Shown: positions 54,374-62,933 of the stretch, in pieces
Layout of the letters: every line of letters begins with the position of its first letter
How positions within the stretch are numbered: the first letter of the stretch is position 1
Assembly (NCBI RefSeq): GCF_016714285.1
Contig: NZ_JADJNN010000035.1
Span: forward strand, 124,001 to 188,000
DNA: 64,000 bases
Direction: 5' to 3'
Source of the DNA: Nannocystis sp.
GTDB taxonomy: Bacteria; Myxococcota_A; Polyangia; Nannocystales; Nannocystaceae
Made by a program: the position numbers and the translations under genes
The notes under the pieces: generated by a model
What the model was told of the DNA's origin: nothing
The model's database searches: none
The model's input: only the letters and a program-made list of their open reading frames with translations

Positions 54374-56584
54374 CTACGACTGCGGCTCGCCGCCCGCCGG
54401 CGCCGCCTCGAGCTCGATCGCCTCGAGCAGCTCGTGATACCCGAGCTGCTCGCCGAAGGCCTGGACCATCCGCGCCGACCACCGCGTGAACGCGTTGAGC
54501 GCCGCATCCAGGCCGACCAGGTCGCACCTGTAGCGCGTCTGCGTCGTCCGGTTCTTGCCGCTGCCGACCGTCACCGTGTAGGAGCGACAGACCGCCCGGA
54601 TGTCGTCGACCGCGTCGACCACCGCCGACAGCTCGGCCGCCAGCAGGGCCGGCGGATAGCCCCGCAGCGCCTCCCAGAAGTGCGCCGCCAGCCGCCCCCG
54701 CAGCTGCTCCAGCTCCCCCTCGAGCCCGCCGATCTGCTGCCTCAGCGCGTCGCGCTGCGCCTCGGCCTCCGTCGTCTTGAACACGTTGATGCGGTCCCAC
54801 AGCGAGATGTCGCCCTCGACCAGCTCACGCTCGCTGTCAGCCCGCCGCAGCGCGCCCTGCCGCCGCCCGACCTCGTGGTACAGCGCCACGAAGTCGGTCC
54901 CGTCCAGCCGCGCCGCCAGCAGCTGCGGCAGCGCCTCGGCCCCGAGCGGCGCGTAGCCCTGGATCGGATCCTCGTACACGACATGCGCGACCGTCGACGC
55001 CGCGACCGTCGCCGCCATCAGCTCGGACAGCCCCCCGCGCACCCCGTAGATCCGCTCGAACACCCCGCGCAGCGACGCGATGGCCGCCAGCGCCGCCTCG
55101 CGCTTGTACACCTGACAGTCCTTGGGGAACGAGCTCGAGCCGCGGTCCGTGTGGATCTCGGCGATCGCGGCCGCCACCGCGACCGCCCAGTCGCGCGCCG
55201 CCAGCGGCCCGATCGTCGCCCCGATCTGCCGCGCCTCCGTCAACATCTGCTGCCACAGGCGCCCGGTCCACGCCGCGTTCGCCTCGCTGCGCCCGGCCAG
55301 CGTGCGCGCGGCCTTCTCCGCGTCGGTGTCCGACCAGAACACCAGGCGATCGATCAGCGAGATCTGGCCCTGCACCTCGGCCAGCTCGCGCCCCAGCTGA
55401 CCCACCATCCCCGCGTGCACCAGCGCCTCGTCGCGCAGCGCCTGCAGCCGCTGCGAGGCGCCCGCCCGCGCCACGAAGGCCGCCGCCCGCGGATCACCGT
55501 ACAGCCCCGGCGCCGTCGCGCTCACCGCCTGCCGCAGCTCCTGCGGCGACGGCACCCCCGGGAAGGTCGCCGCGAACACGGCCTGCAGCCGCCGCACCGC
55601 CGCCAGCAGCAGCGCCCGCGGGGCCACCACCGAGCGCTGCTCCACCGTCCCGTTCGCCGTGATCACCGACTCCTTCGCCGTGGCGAGCAGCTCGGCGATG
55701 CCGAGCGCCTCGATCACCCCGTGATAGAAGTCGAGCGGCGGATAGGCCCGCATCGCCGCGTGCAGCAGCCGCTGCTGCCGCTCGACGATCTGGCGCAGCT
55801 CGGTCTCCGCCGTCTTCTGCTCGCTGGTCGCCGCCGCGAGCATCAGCTCGTCCGCCGACTTCGTGAACACGTTGATCCGATCCCACAGCCCGATCGCCGC
55901 GTCGGCCGCGTCGATCTGCGCGACCAGCTCGGCGCAGCGGCGCAGCAGCAGGTCCTCGCGGTAGCGGGCCGCGAAGAAGCCGTTGCCCAGCAGCTGCTCC
56001 GCCACGCGACCGAGCGCCGCGTCGCCGACCGGCGCGTGCCCCAGCCCCGGCGCCATCGCCAGCGGCAGCTCGGCCAGCCCCGACAACGCCTGACACGCGC
56101 TCGCGTCAGCCAGCCGCTCGCGCAGCGCCGCGAAGTCCAGCCCCGGAAAATAGGTCCGCCGCAGCAGCCCCGCCAACCCCGCCAGCGCGGCCTGCAGATC
56201 ATCGCCGCCGCCGACTCGCCGACGCAACCAGCCCTCCACCGCGACCCCCGTGTACGCCAGCGGCAGGCACTCGGCCAGGCCCAGCGCCACCGCGAAGGGC
56301 GGGCACAGCTCGCCGAGCCGGGCGTGCGCCGCGTCGACCTGCTTGCGCACGAAGGCCAGCGAGCGCTCCACCTGCGCCCGCCTCCGCCGCGCCCCCTTGA
56401 CCTGCAGCTCCTCCGGCGTGTCGCTGAAGATCATCCACCGATCCCACAGCGAGATCGATCGCCGCAGCTCCCCCTCGCGCCGCCCCAGCGCCCACAGCTC
56501 GTGTTGCAGCGCCGCCAGCTCGGTCCGCAGCCCCGGCAAGCCCAGCCGCTCCACCTCGAGGTCGATCGTCTCGCGCAGCTCCAT
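54374..56584 (-). CDS. Four-repeat helical protein with SLWDRINVF-like motif, unknown family
   Basis: A 736-residue, mostly helical protein without signal or membrane segments. A signature recurs four times at spaced positions: SISLWDRWMIFSDTPEELQ (about residue 43), AIGLWDRINVFTKSADELM (about 238), QISLIDRLVFWSDTDAEKA (about 425), and DISLWDRINVFKTTEAEAQ (about 625), each after a charged helix and followed by an Arg/Glu-rich helix. Between them are helical domains with YPPLDFYHGVIEALG- or YPPALLAAELSAVVDA-like segments. It therefore looks built of about four 190-residue units, perhaps a scaffold. I do not recognise the family. A lone SIMPL gene follows 163 bases downstream. Confidence 0.7.
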   Translation of the reverse strand: MELRETIDLEVERLGLPGLRTELAALQHELWALGRREGELRRSISLWDRWMIFSDTPEELQVKGARRRRAQVERSLAFVRKQVDAAHARLGELCPPFAVALGLAECLPLAYTGVAVEGWLRRRVGGGDDLQAALAGLAGLLRRTYFPGLDFAALRERLADASACQALSGLAELPLAMAPGLGHAPVGDAALGRVAEQLLGNGFFAARYREDLLLRRCAELVAQIDAADAAIGLWDRINVFTKSADELMLAAATSEQKTAETELRQIVERQQRLLHAAMRAYPPLDFYHGVIEALGIAELLATAKESVITANGTVEQRSVVAPRALLLAAVRRLQAVFAATFPGVPSPQELRQAVSATAPGLYGDPRAAAFVARAGASQRLQALRDEALVHAGMVGQLGRELAEVQGQISLIDRLVFWSDTDAEKAARTLAGRSEANAAWTGRLWQQMLTEARQIGATIGPLAARDWAVAVAAAIAEIHTDRGSSSFPKDCQVYKREAALAAIASLRGVFERIYGVRGGLSELMAATVAASTVAHVVYEDPIQGYAPLGAEALPQLLAARLDGTDFVALYHEVGRRQGALRRADSERELVEGDISLWDRINVFKTTEAEAQRDALRQQIGGLEGELEQLRGRLAAHFWEALRGYPPALLAAELSAVVDAVDDIRAVCRSYTVTVGSGKNRTTQTRYRCDLVGLDAALNAFTRWSARMVQAFGEQLGYHELLEAIELEAAPAGGEPQS

Positions 56585-56720
56585 CCGACGAAATGTACTA
56601 CCAAAGCTATCTTCTGTGCCTGTGCATCATGTGGCCAGGTTCACCAAACACCGCGCTGCTTCCCCTCCGCAGCGAGCTCGGTTATATGCGCACATGGACC
56701 GATTTCGGCCCCAGGTGCCC

Positions 56721-57986
56721 ATGCTGCGAATGAACTCCTCCCCCTTCAGCCTCTGCGTCCTCGCCCTGCTCCTCGCCTGCGGCGACAGCGGCCGCGGCAA
56801 CGCCGACGCCACCAGTGTCACCGGCGTCACCGGCGTCACCAGCATCACGATCACCGACCCCTCGGGCGACCCCACCGGCGACCCGACCACCATCACCGGC
56901 GCGACCGACTCCGGCACCAGCGACAGCAGCCCGACCAGCGCCGGCCCGGGCGGTGACGACAGCGGCACCGGCAGCGGCAGCAGCTGCAGCGGCGACGGCG
57001 ACTGCCCGCCCGGCGAGCACTGCACCCCGTGGACCGGCGTGTGCGTGAACGCCAACGGTTGCCTCGTCGACGAGGACTGCGACCCCGGCTTCAAGTGTGA
57101 CGGCGGCACCTGCGAGATCGGCGGCTGCGGTGCCTCGTCCTTCAACCTCACCGTCGTCCCGCCCAACGTCATGATCGTGCTCGACCGCAGCGGCAGCATG
57201 GACGGCGACGTGCAGGACTCCAACAAGAACCGCTGGGAGGTCGCCAAGGACGCGATCGACCAGCTCGTCAACACCTTCAACACCGACATCCGCTTCGGCC
57301 TCGTCACCTACTCCGGCTGCGTCCCCGGTCAGGAGTGCAGCGCCGGCAAGATCGCCGTCCCCCTCGGCAACCAGAACGCCGGCCCGATCACCGGCTTCCT
57401 CGCCGACAAGGGCCTGCTCTACCTGTGCAACTCCGGCAAGCCCGAGACCAGCACCGGCAACACCCTCTACGCCCTCATCGGCGAGGACTCCCTGCAGGAC
57501 CCCGAGCGCGGCAACGCCGTCCTCCTCATCACCGACGGCGGCGAGAACAACGAGTGCCAGACCGTCACCAACGGCGCCGACGCGGCCGGCAAGCTGCTGT
57601 CCCAGACCATCTCCGTCAAGACCTTCGTCGTCGGCTTCTCCGACCAGGCCATCGGCTCGCTCAAGGGCATCGCCGAGGCCGGTGGCACCGCCGACCCCTT
57701 CAACGCCAACAACCCCGCCAGCCTCGAGGCCGCCCTCAACACCATCGCCGGCGCGGTCGCCTCGTGCACCTTCAAGCTCGACAGCGTCCCCGAGGACCCG
57801 AGCAAGATCTACGTGTTCTTCGACGACGACCCCGCCGGCATCCCCGTCGACCTCGCCAACGGCTGGACCTACGACCCCGTCACCAACACCGTCACCTTCC
57901 ACGGCGCCTCCTGCCAGGCCATCCAGGACGGCACCGTCGTCGACGTCGACGTCGTGTTCGGCTGCAACGTCCCCGTCCCCGGCTGA
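56721..57986 (+). CDS. VWA-domain lipoprotein
   Basis: A 421-residue lipoprotein. ATG at 56721 follows AGGTG and gives a signal ending LALLLAC; 56694 and 56730 are alternatives. It has a Thr/Asp/Gly spacer, a Cys-rich module (CSGDGDCPPGEHCTPW, CLVDEDCDPGFKC), and then a von Willebrand factor A domain with MIDAS DRSGSMDGD (about residues 155-163), a TYSG threonine, and ITDGGE. VWA domains of this kind bind proteins through a divalent metal. It is probably on the cell surface. The next gene is a small lipoprotein on the same strand. Confidence 0.85.
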   Translation: MLRMNSSPFSLCVLALLLACGDSGRGNADATSVTGVTGVTSITITDPSGDPTGDPTTITGATDSGTSDSSPTSAGPGGDDSGTGSGSSCSGDGDCPPGEHCTPWTGVCVNANGCLVDEDCDPGFKCDGGTCEIGGCGASSFNLTVVPPNVMIVLDRSGSMDGDVQDSNKNRWEVAKDAIDQLVNTFNTDIRFGLVTYSGCVPGQECSAGKIAVPLGNQNAGPITGFLADKGLLYLCNSGKPETSTGNTLYALIGEDSLQDPERGNAVLLITDGGENNECQTVTNGADAAGKLLSQTISVKTFVVGFSDQAIGSLKGIAEAGGTADPFNANNPASLEAALNTIAGAVASCTFKLDSVPEDPSKIYVFFDDDPAGIPVDLANGWTYDPVTNTVTFHGASCQAIQDGTVVDVDVVFGCNVPVPG

Positions 57987-58089
57987 CCTCGAGCACGCCG
58001 GCAACGTCCCCGTCCGGCGGATCGCCGCGCGGACTCGGCCGCATCCCACCGATACCCGATCGCCTATCCTGTCCGCAGGAGGCTCCACC

Positions 58090-58677
58090 ATGCCAGCGAT
58101 CGCCCTTCGCAGCGTCCTCGTCGCCGTCGTCCTCGCGCTCAGCGCCTGTCCCAAGCCCGGTCCCCCGCCCACCGGCGTCGCCGTCGCCCCCACAGCCACA
58201 CCCGCAACCGTCGCAACCCCCGACGCGACCTGCCTGCTCGGCGACTTCCGGGTCCAGATCCAGCAGCGAATGATCCAGGACGACGGCGTCACCGCCCTGC
58301 TCGAGGACCAGCGCATCGGCGACACCGCCGTCCTGTTCACCGCCCAGCGCGACGCCATCGCCAACCACCACCCGACAGCACCCGGCGCTCGCCCGCAGGT
58401 CCCGAGCCCGCCCCAGACCCTGCTGGTCGCCCGCGGCAGCATGGTCACCCAGGAGCTCGAGGACCTCGCGTACGTCCCCAACGGCGGCGCCAAGCCGACC
58501 GCGACGACCACCCGCCGCGAGCAGTACACCTTCTTCCTCGCCGACGCCGCGTGGGACTGCAGCGGCCTCGCCGACCGGATCGCCGCGCTGAAGCTCCCCG
58601 CCGGCCAGGCCAGCGCCGCCGCCTGCCTCTCGGACGACCTCCGCGCCAGCTGCCAGCCCGTCAAGCTCGGCGCGTGA
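58090..58677 (+). CDS. Small lipoprotein of unknown function
   Basis: A 195-residue lipoprotein with a strong AGGAGG ribosome site eight bases before the ATG. Signal MPAIALRSVLVAVVLALSAC gives the lipobox. The mature part is Pro/Ala-rich at first, then has four cysteines and no known motif (FRVQIQQRMIQDDGVTALLE is a helical part). It follows the VWA gene by about 100 bases and converges with ftsZ across several hairpins. Confidence 0.65.
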   Translation: MPAIALRSVLVAVVLALSACPKPGPPPTGVAVAPTATPATVATPDATCLLGDFRVQIQQRMIQDDGVTALLEDQRIGDTAVLFTAQRDAIANHHPTAPGARPQVPSPPQTLLVARGSMVTQELEDLAYVPNGGAKPTATTTRREQYTFFLADAAWDCSGLADRIAALKLPAGQASAAACLSDDLRASCQPVKLGA

Positions 58678-58687
58678 CACCACGATC

Positions 58688-58804
58688 GTTCCGCGCCCGC
58701 GGAACAACTCGCCGTCGCCGAGCGGCGCCTGAACCAACGCAAGCGGCCGCGACCCCGAAGGAGCCGCGGCCCGCGATCACCACAATCCGCAAACTCTGCG
58801 GATT
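58688..58804. terminator. Cluster of three hairpins between convergent lipoprotein and ftsZ
   Basis: Three inverted repeats fill the gap: GTTCCGCG/CGCGGAAC with a two-base loop (58688-58705), GGCCGCG/CGCGGCC with a 13-base loop (58745-58771), and AATCCGCA/TGCGGATT with a five-base loop (58784-58804). They probably terminate both genes. Confidence 0.7.
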
Positions 58805-58812
58805 CCCCACGA

Positions 58813-60243
58813 TCAGCGGATAAGGCCGCTGTCGTCGCGCCGGCGCAGGAACGCCGGAATATCGCTGGGATCGCCGCTCTGCGCCACCGGCGGCTCGTTG
58901 CGCGTGCGCACCGGAGCCCGCGGCTCGACGCGGTCATGCCGCTCGACCCGCGTCTCGAGCACGGGCGGCGGCTCGCGCAGCAGGTTGCTGCGGCTGAGCC
59001 CCGCCGAGCTCGCCGACGGCTGCACGAAGCGGTCCTGCGCCAGGGGCTGACGCGCCGGCGTGGCCGCGTTGCCGAGCAGCCCGACGGTGCTGTGACTCGC
59101 GGAGCTGTGGCCAGAGACATGGCCAGAGACGCCATGGCTGGCCCCGCCGATCAGCGGATTGCTGGTCATGCCCGGCCCGGGCACGCCCGGCACCTGGACC
59201 TGCGACTGCCGGCGCCCGCGCGACACGATGCCCGACGAGTGGGCCCGGATGACCTGCTCCAGCTCGTCCTCGGCCGGCGCGTGGCGGTCGAAGCCGGTGG
59301 CGATCACCGTGAGCCGCAGCGCGTCGCCCATGTTCGGGTCGATGACCGCGCCGAAGATAATGTTGCAGTCCTCGTGCGCCGCCTCCTGGATCAGCGACGC
59401 GGCCTCCTCGACCTCGTGCAGCTTCAGGTCCGGCCCGGCCGTGATGTTGATGAGGATGCCCTGCGCCCCGTGGATCGTGACGTCCTCGAGCAGCGGCGAG
59501 CTGATCGCCTGCTGCGCGGCCTGCAGCGCCCGACCCTCGTCGTGGCCGATGCCCATGCCCATCAGCGCCCGCCCCTGGCCCGACATGATCGTGCGCACGT
59601 CGGCGAAGTCGACGTTGATGATGCCCGGTACGGTGATCAGGTCCGACACGCCCTGGGTCGCGTGCTGCAGCACCTCGTCCGCCAGGCGGAACGAGTCGAG
59701 CAGGCTGGTGTTGGCGCTCGTGACCTGCAGCAGCCGGTCGTTCGGGATCGTGATCAGGGTGTCGACCGCCTTCTCGAGCTTCTCGATCCCCTCCTCCGCG
59801 AAACGCAGGCGCCGCTTGCCCTCGAAGCGGAACGGCTTGGTCACCACGCCGACCGTCAGGGCCCCCATCTCGCGGGCGATCTGGGCGATGATCGGCGCGG
59901 CGCCGGTGCCGGTGCCACCGCCCATCCCCGCCGTCACGAACACCATGTCGGCGCCCTTGAGCGCCTCGGCGATCTCCTGCACGCTCTCCAGCGCCGCCTC
60001 CCGGCCCTTCTCCGGGTTGGCCCCGGCCCCGAGCCCGCGCGTGATGTCCCGCCCGAGCTGGATCACCGTCGGCGCCAGGCTGCGCTCCAGCGCCTGCACG
60101 TCGGTGTTGGCGACGTAGAATTCCACGCCCTCCACCTTGTTCTGGATCATGGTGTTGACGGCGTTTCCACCCGCGCCACCCACCCCGATCACCTTGATCT
60201 TCGCCTGATCTTGCACCGCGTCCTCGAGTTCAAAGTGCGCCAT
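58813..60243 (-). CDS. ftsZ: Cell division protein FtsZ
   Basis: A 476-residue tubulin-like GTPase that builds the division ring. It has VIGVGGAGGNAVNTMI, the tubulin signature GGGTGTGAAP, NTDVQALERS, and FADVRTIMSGQGRALMG. A 130-residue Ser/His/Pro-rich linker is followed by the conserved C-terminal peptide DIPAFLRRR that binds FtsA and ZipA-like partners. ATG at 60243 is preferred because MAHFELED begins the conserved part. It is in the same orientation as aroE but about 500 bases away. It is not next to ftsA, unlike in most bacteria. Confidence 0.97.
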   Translation of the reverse strand: MAHFELEDAVQDQAKIKVIGVGGAGGNAVNTMIQNKVEGVEFYVANTDVQALERSLAPTVIQLGRDITRGLGAGANPEKGREAALESVQEIAEALKGADMVFVTAGMGGGTGTGAAPIIAQIAREMGALTVGVVTKPFRFEGKRRLRFAEEGIEKLEKAVDTLITIPNDRLLQVTSANTSLLDSFRLADEVLQHATQGVSDLITVPGIINVDFADVRTIMSGQGRALMGMGIGHDEGRALQAAQQAISSPLLEDVTIHGAQGILINITAGPDLKLHEVEEAASLIQEAAHEDCNIIFGAVIDPNMGDALRLTVIATGFDRHAPAEDELEQVIRAHSSGIVSRGRRQSQVQVPGVPGPGMTSNPLIGGASHGVSGHVSGHSSASHSTVGLLGNAATPARQPLAQDRFVQPSASSAGLSRSNLLREPPPVLETRVERHDRVEPRAPVRTRNEPPVAQSGDPSDIPAFLRRRDDSGLIR

Positions 60244-60739
60244 AGCTGGTACCGACCTGCCTCGTGAACAGGCATTATCCGAGCCGATCGCACATTGCAA
60301 AAAATTTGTGATCGCCGATCGCGCAGGTGATCCTATGGGGTTTTACACCCCACATGTAGGACATCTAGGCCGGTCACCGTAATTTCTCCCATCCGCCCCT
60401 GGGCCCCCGTAAACGCTGGATCTCGCGATCTTCGCGATCCTGGCGCCGCTGTCCCAAAGGACAGGTTCGCCGGCAATGCGGCGATCCACAGCGATCCGAC
60501 CGATCACTGATTCGCCGCCCACGGGCGTGGTTGCCGCCGGTCCTGATCGCGGCGATTCATAGCAGATCAGAATTCAGGGAGATCGGACACTCGCCCCGGA
60601 TCTACACACGATCCACCGCCTGTCCGATCGGACAGGAAGAGTGATCAGATCTTCAGTCCCTCGCAGACGCGACGATCCAACCTGGCCTTCGGGACCGGAT
60701 CCGAGGGACAGGTCGCCCGGGACAGGCGCGCCCCGTGGC
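60244..60739. promoter_or_regulatory. GATC-rich intergenic region upstream of ftsZ with palindromes
   Basis: This 496-base gap has no gene. It contains about 19 GATC sites between 60311 and 60705, much denser than nearby coding DNA. It holds three members of the CTGTCC palindrome family: CTGTCCCAAAGGACAG at 60451-60466, CCTGTCCGATCGGACAGG at 60619-60636, and GGACAGGTCGCCCGGGACAG near 60704-60723. There is an AT-rich patch AAAAAATTTGTGATC just before ftsZ, and GGGGTTTTACACCCC at 60338-60352. It probably carries the ftsZ promoter, but none can be fixed. Confidence 0.6.
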
Positions 60740-61623
60740 CTACCCCGGACCGGGCTCACCCGGCAAATTTTCGGCGTAAAGCGCCGCCCGCATCGCCGCC
60801 ACCACCTCGGCGGACGCCGCGATCCCGAGCCACAGCTCGAGCGCCCGCACCCCCTGCCACAGCAGCATCGCCAGCCCGTCCTGGGTCGCCAGCCCGCGCG
60901 CCGCGGCCCGCTCCAGCAGCCCGCCCGACCCCCCTGGCGGCCCCCCGTACACGAGGTCGATCACCCGCGCCTGCGCCGGCAGCTCGCCCAGCCGGAGCCC
61001 CACCGGGAAGTCCACCGGCCCCCGCGCATCCCCACGCTCGTGCAGTTCACCAGCAGCTCCGCCCGCAGCGGCCGGTCGACCAGCTCGTCCCAACCCGTCG
61101 CCACCACCCCCGACCACTCCGGCCGCGCCGCGATCAGCCCCGCCAGCCGCGCCGGCTCACGCGTCACCCAGCGCAGCTGCCCGCCGGCCCGCAGCAGCCC
61201 CTCGTGGACCAGCGCGTCGACCACCGCCAGCGCCGCCCCGCCCGCCCCGAGCACCGCCACGCTGCCCACCGCTGCCACCCCCAGCTCGCGGGCGGCCGCC
61301 ACGAAACCAACCCCATCCGTGTTCTCCCCCACCACCCCCGCCGCCGTGAAGCACAACGTGTTGACCGCACCGATCCGCCGCGCCGCTGCACCCAGCCGGT
61401 CGACGCAGCCGAGCCCCGCCTGCTTGTGCGGCGCCGTCAGGTTCAACCCGCCAAAGCCCAGCGCCCCCGCCCCCGCGATCGCGGCCGCGAGCTCCGAGCG
61501 CCGGACCTGAAACGCGAGATAACAGTGCGGCAAACCCAGCGCCGCGAACGCAGCCGCGTGCATCCGCGGCGAACGCGAATGTCCGACCGGATCCCCGAGC
61601 ACCCCGAAGCAACGCGGCAACAC
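60740..61623 (-). CDS. aroE: Shikimate dehydrogenase (one frameshift in the sequence)
   Basis: AroE reduces 3-dehydroshikimate with NADPH in aromatic amino acid synthesis. From GTG at 61623 the frame shows GDPVGHSRSPRMHAAAF (shikimate site), NLTAPHK with the catalytic Lys, NTLCF, ENTDGVGF with the catalytic Asp, and GAGGAALAVVDAL (cofactor). It breaks after NCTSVGMRG near 61017-61024, at a G run. The shifted frame continues GPVDFPVGLRLGELPAQARV, VIDLVYGG and LATQDGLAMLLWQG, the normal AroE C-terminus, ending at 60740. One missing G restores one protein of about 294 residues, so a homopolymer sequence error is likely. Confidence 0.88.
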
Positions 61624-61666
61624 CAGCGCATGCTAACGCCTGCGCCACCACCCGGCGAGATCGATC

Positions 61667-61738
61667 GCCACCTGTCCGATCCGCCAGGTGGCGCCGCCGC
61701 TTGGCCCCCGCCGCCACCTGTCCGATCCGCCAGGTGGC
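61667..61738. terminator. Two identical hairpins between peroxidase and aroE
   Basis: GCCACCTG/CAGGTGGC with the ten-base loop TCCGATCCGC occurs at 61667-61692 and again at 61713-61738. They lie just after the peroxidase stop (on the minus strand) and before aroE, so they could end the peroxidase transcript. The loop side starts CCTGTCCGATC as in the palindrome at 60619. Confidence 0.55.
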
Positions 61739-61747
61739 GCCGCGACC

Positions 61748-62923
61748 TCAGCCGGCCTTCTTGGCCTCCGCCGGCTTCGCCTCCGCCGGCGCGCTGGTCC
61801 CCGGCGTGATCCCTGCCACCGTCTGATCGCCGATCACCGCCAGCGAGCCCGGGCAATCGAGCGAGCGCAGGAACGCCACCAGATCGTCGATCTCCGCCTC
61901 GCTCAGCGAGCGGTCGAGCAGCTGGCTGTCGAGGTCCTTGATCTTGCGGTTGCCGCCGGCCGCCATCGTCTTCACCGCCGCCTTCAGATCCGGCTCGCTG
62001 CCGTCGTGGAAGTACGGCGCCGTCTTGCCGACGTTGCGCAGCGTCGGCGTGCGAAACTTGTACTTGTCGGCGTCGGCCTTGCTCGCGTCGAAGCGGCCCA
62101 GATCGCCGCCCTCGCCGCTCTCCGGCACCCCGACCCCGGTCTTGTGATAGAGCCCGTCGGCGAAGTTATCTCCGCTGTGGCAGGTCGCACAGGCCGCCTT
62201 GCCGCGGAACAGCTCCCACCCGCGCTGCGCCTCCGGGCTCATCGTGCTGCTGTCCCACGGCGTGTCGCCGCACAGCAGCGTGCGCTCGTACGCCGACACC
62301 GCCTTCGCCACCAGCTCCGGCGTCACCGGCACCGCGCCGAACACCGCCGTGAACTGCTCCCTGTACTCCGGCAACCCGCCGATCTCCGTCGCCTTGGCGG
62401 CGAGGCCCGGCTCTCCGACCCCCATGTTGCCGCCCTTCCACGCCCCGAGCATCTGCTTCTCCAGCCCCTTCGCGCGGCCGTCCCAGTAGCTCTCCGCGTG
62501 ATACGCGACGTTCCAGATCGTCGGCGAATTTCGCGGCAACAGCTTGTCCCCCGGCCCGAGCGCCCGGGCCCGCCCGTCGGCGTTGCCGAGCTCGTTCTGG
62601 TGGCAGCTGTAACAGCTGCGCGTCCCGTCCACGCTCAGCCGCCTGTCGAAGAACAGCTCGTGCCCGAGCTTCACCTTCGCCGCCGTCATCGGGTTGTCCT
62701 CCGGCACCGCCGGCGCCTTCATCCCCCGCGGCAACACCCACGCATACTCCTCGACCACCTCGTCCTTGGGCGCGACCTTCACCTCGCCCTTCACCTCACC
62801 CTTCGCCTCCACCGCCTGCTTGCTCGGCCCCTGCTTGCTCCCGCGCTGCGCCGTCTCACCGCCACACGCGAGCGGCACCAACAAACCCAACAGCAGCGTG
62901 ACCCGGGACCGACGTGACAGCAT
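61748..62923 (-). CDS. Di-haem cytochrome c peroxidase-like lipoprotein
   Basis: A 391-residue MauG/CcpA-type peroxidase, anchored as a lipoprotein (lipobox PLAC; ATG at 62923). It has two CXXCH sites, CYSCH (about residue 104) and CATCH (about 243), FDRRLSVDGTRSC, NSPTIWNVAYHAESYWDGRA, FRTPTLRNVGKTAPYFHDGS and an Ala-rich tail. It reduces hydrogen peroxide with electrons from small cytochromes in the periplasm. Ten bases separate its start from the end of the PhyH gene upstream, so they may be one unit. Confidence 0.92.
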   Translation of the reverse strand: MLSRRSRVTLLLGLLVPLACGGETAQRGSKQGPSKQAVEAKGEVKGEVKVAPKDEVVEEYAWVLPRGMKAPAVPEDNPMTAAKVKLGHELFFDRRLSVDGTRSCYSCHQNELGNADGRARALGPGDKLLPRNSPTIWNVAYHAESYWDGRAKGLEKQMLGAWKGGNMGVGEPGLAAKATEIGGLPEYREQFTAVFGAVPVTPELVAKAVSAYERTLLCGDTPWDSSTMSPEAQRGWELFRGKAACATCHSGDNFADGLYHKTGVGVPESGEGGDLGRFDASKADADKYKFRTPTLRNVGKTAPYFHDGSEPDLKAAVKTMAAGGNRKIKDLDSQLLDRSLSEAEIDDLVAFLRSLDCPGSLAVIGDQTVAGITPGTSAPAEAKPAEAKKAG

Positions 62924-62933
62924 GGCCGCGACG

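Noticed and set aside
60244..60739. GATC-rich gap considered as a replication origin
   Set aside because: No array of DnaA boxes and no dnaA, dnaN or gidA nearby; only a loose partial match (GATCCACA).
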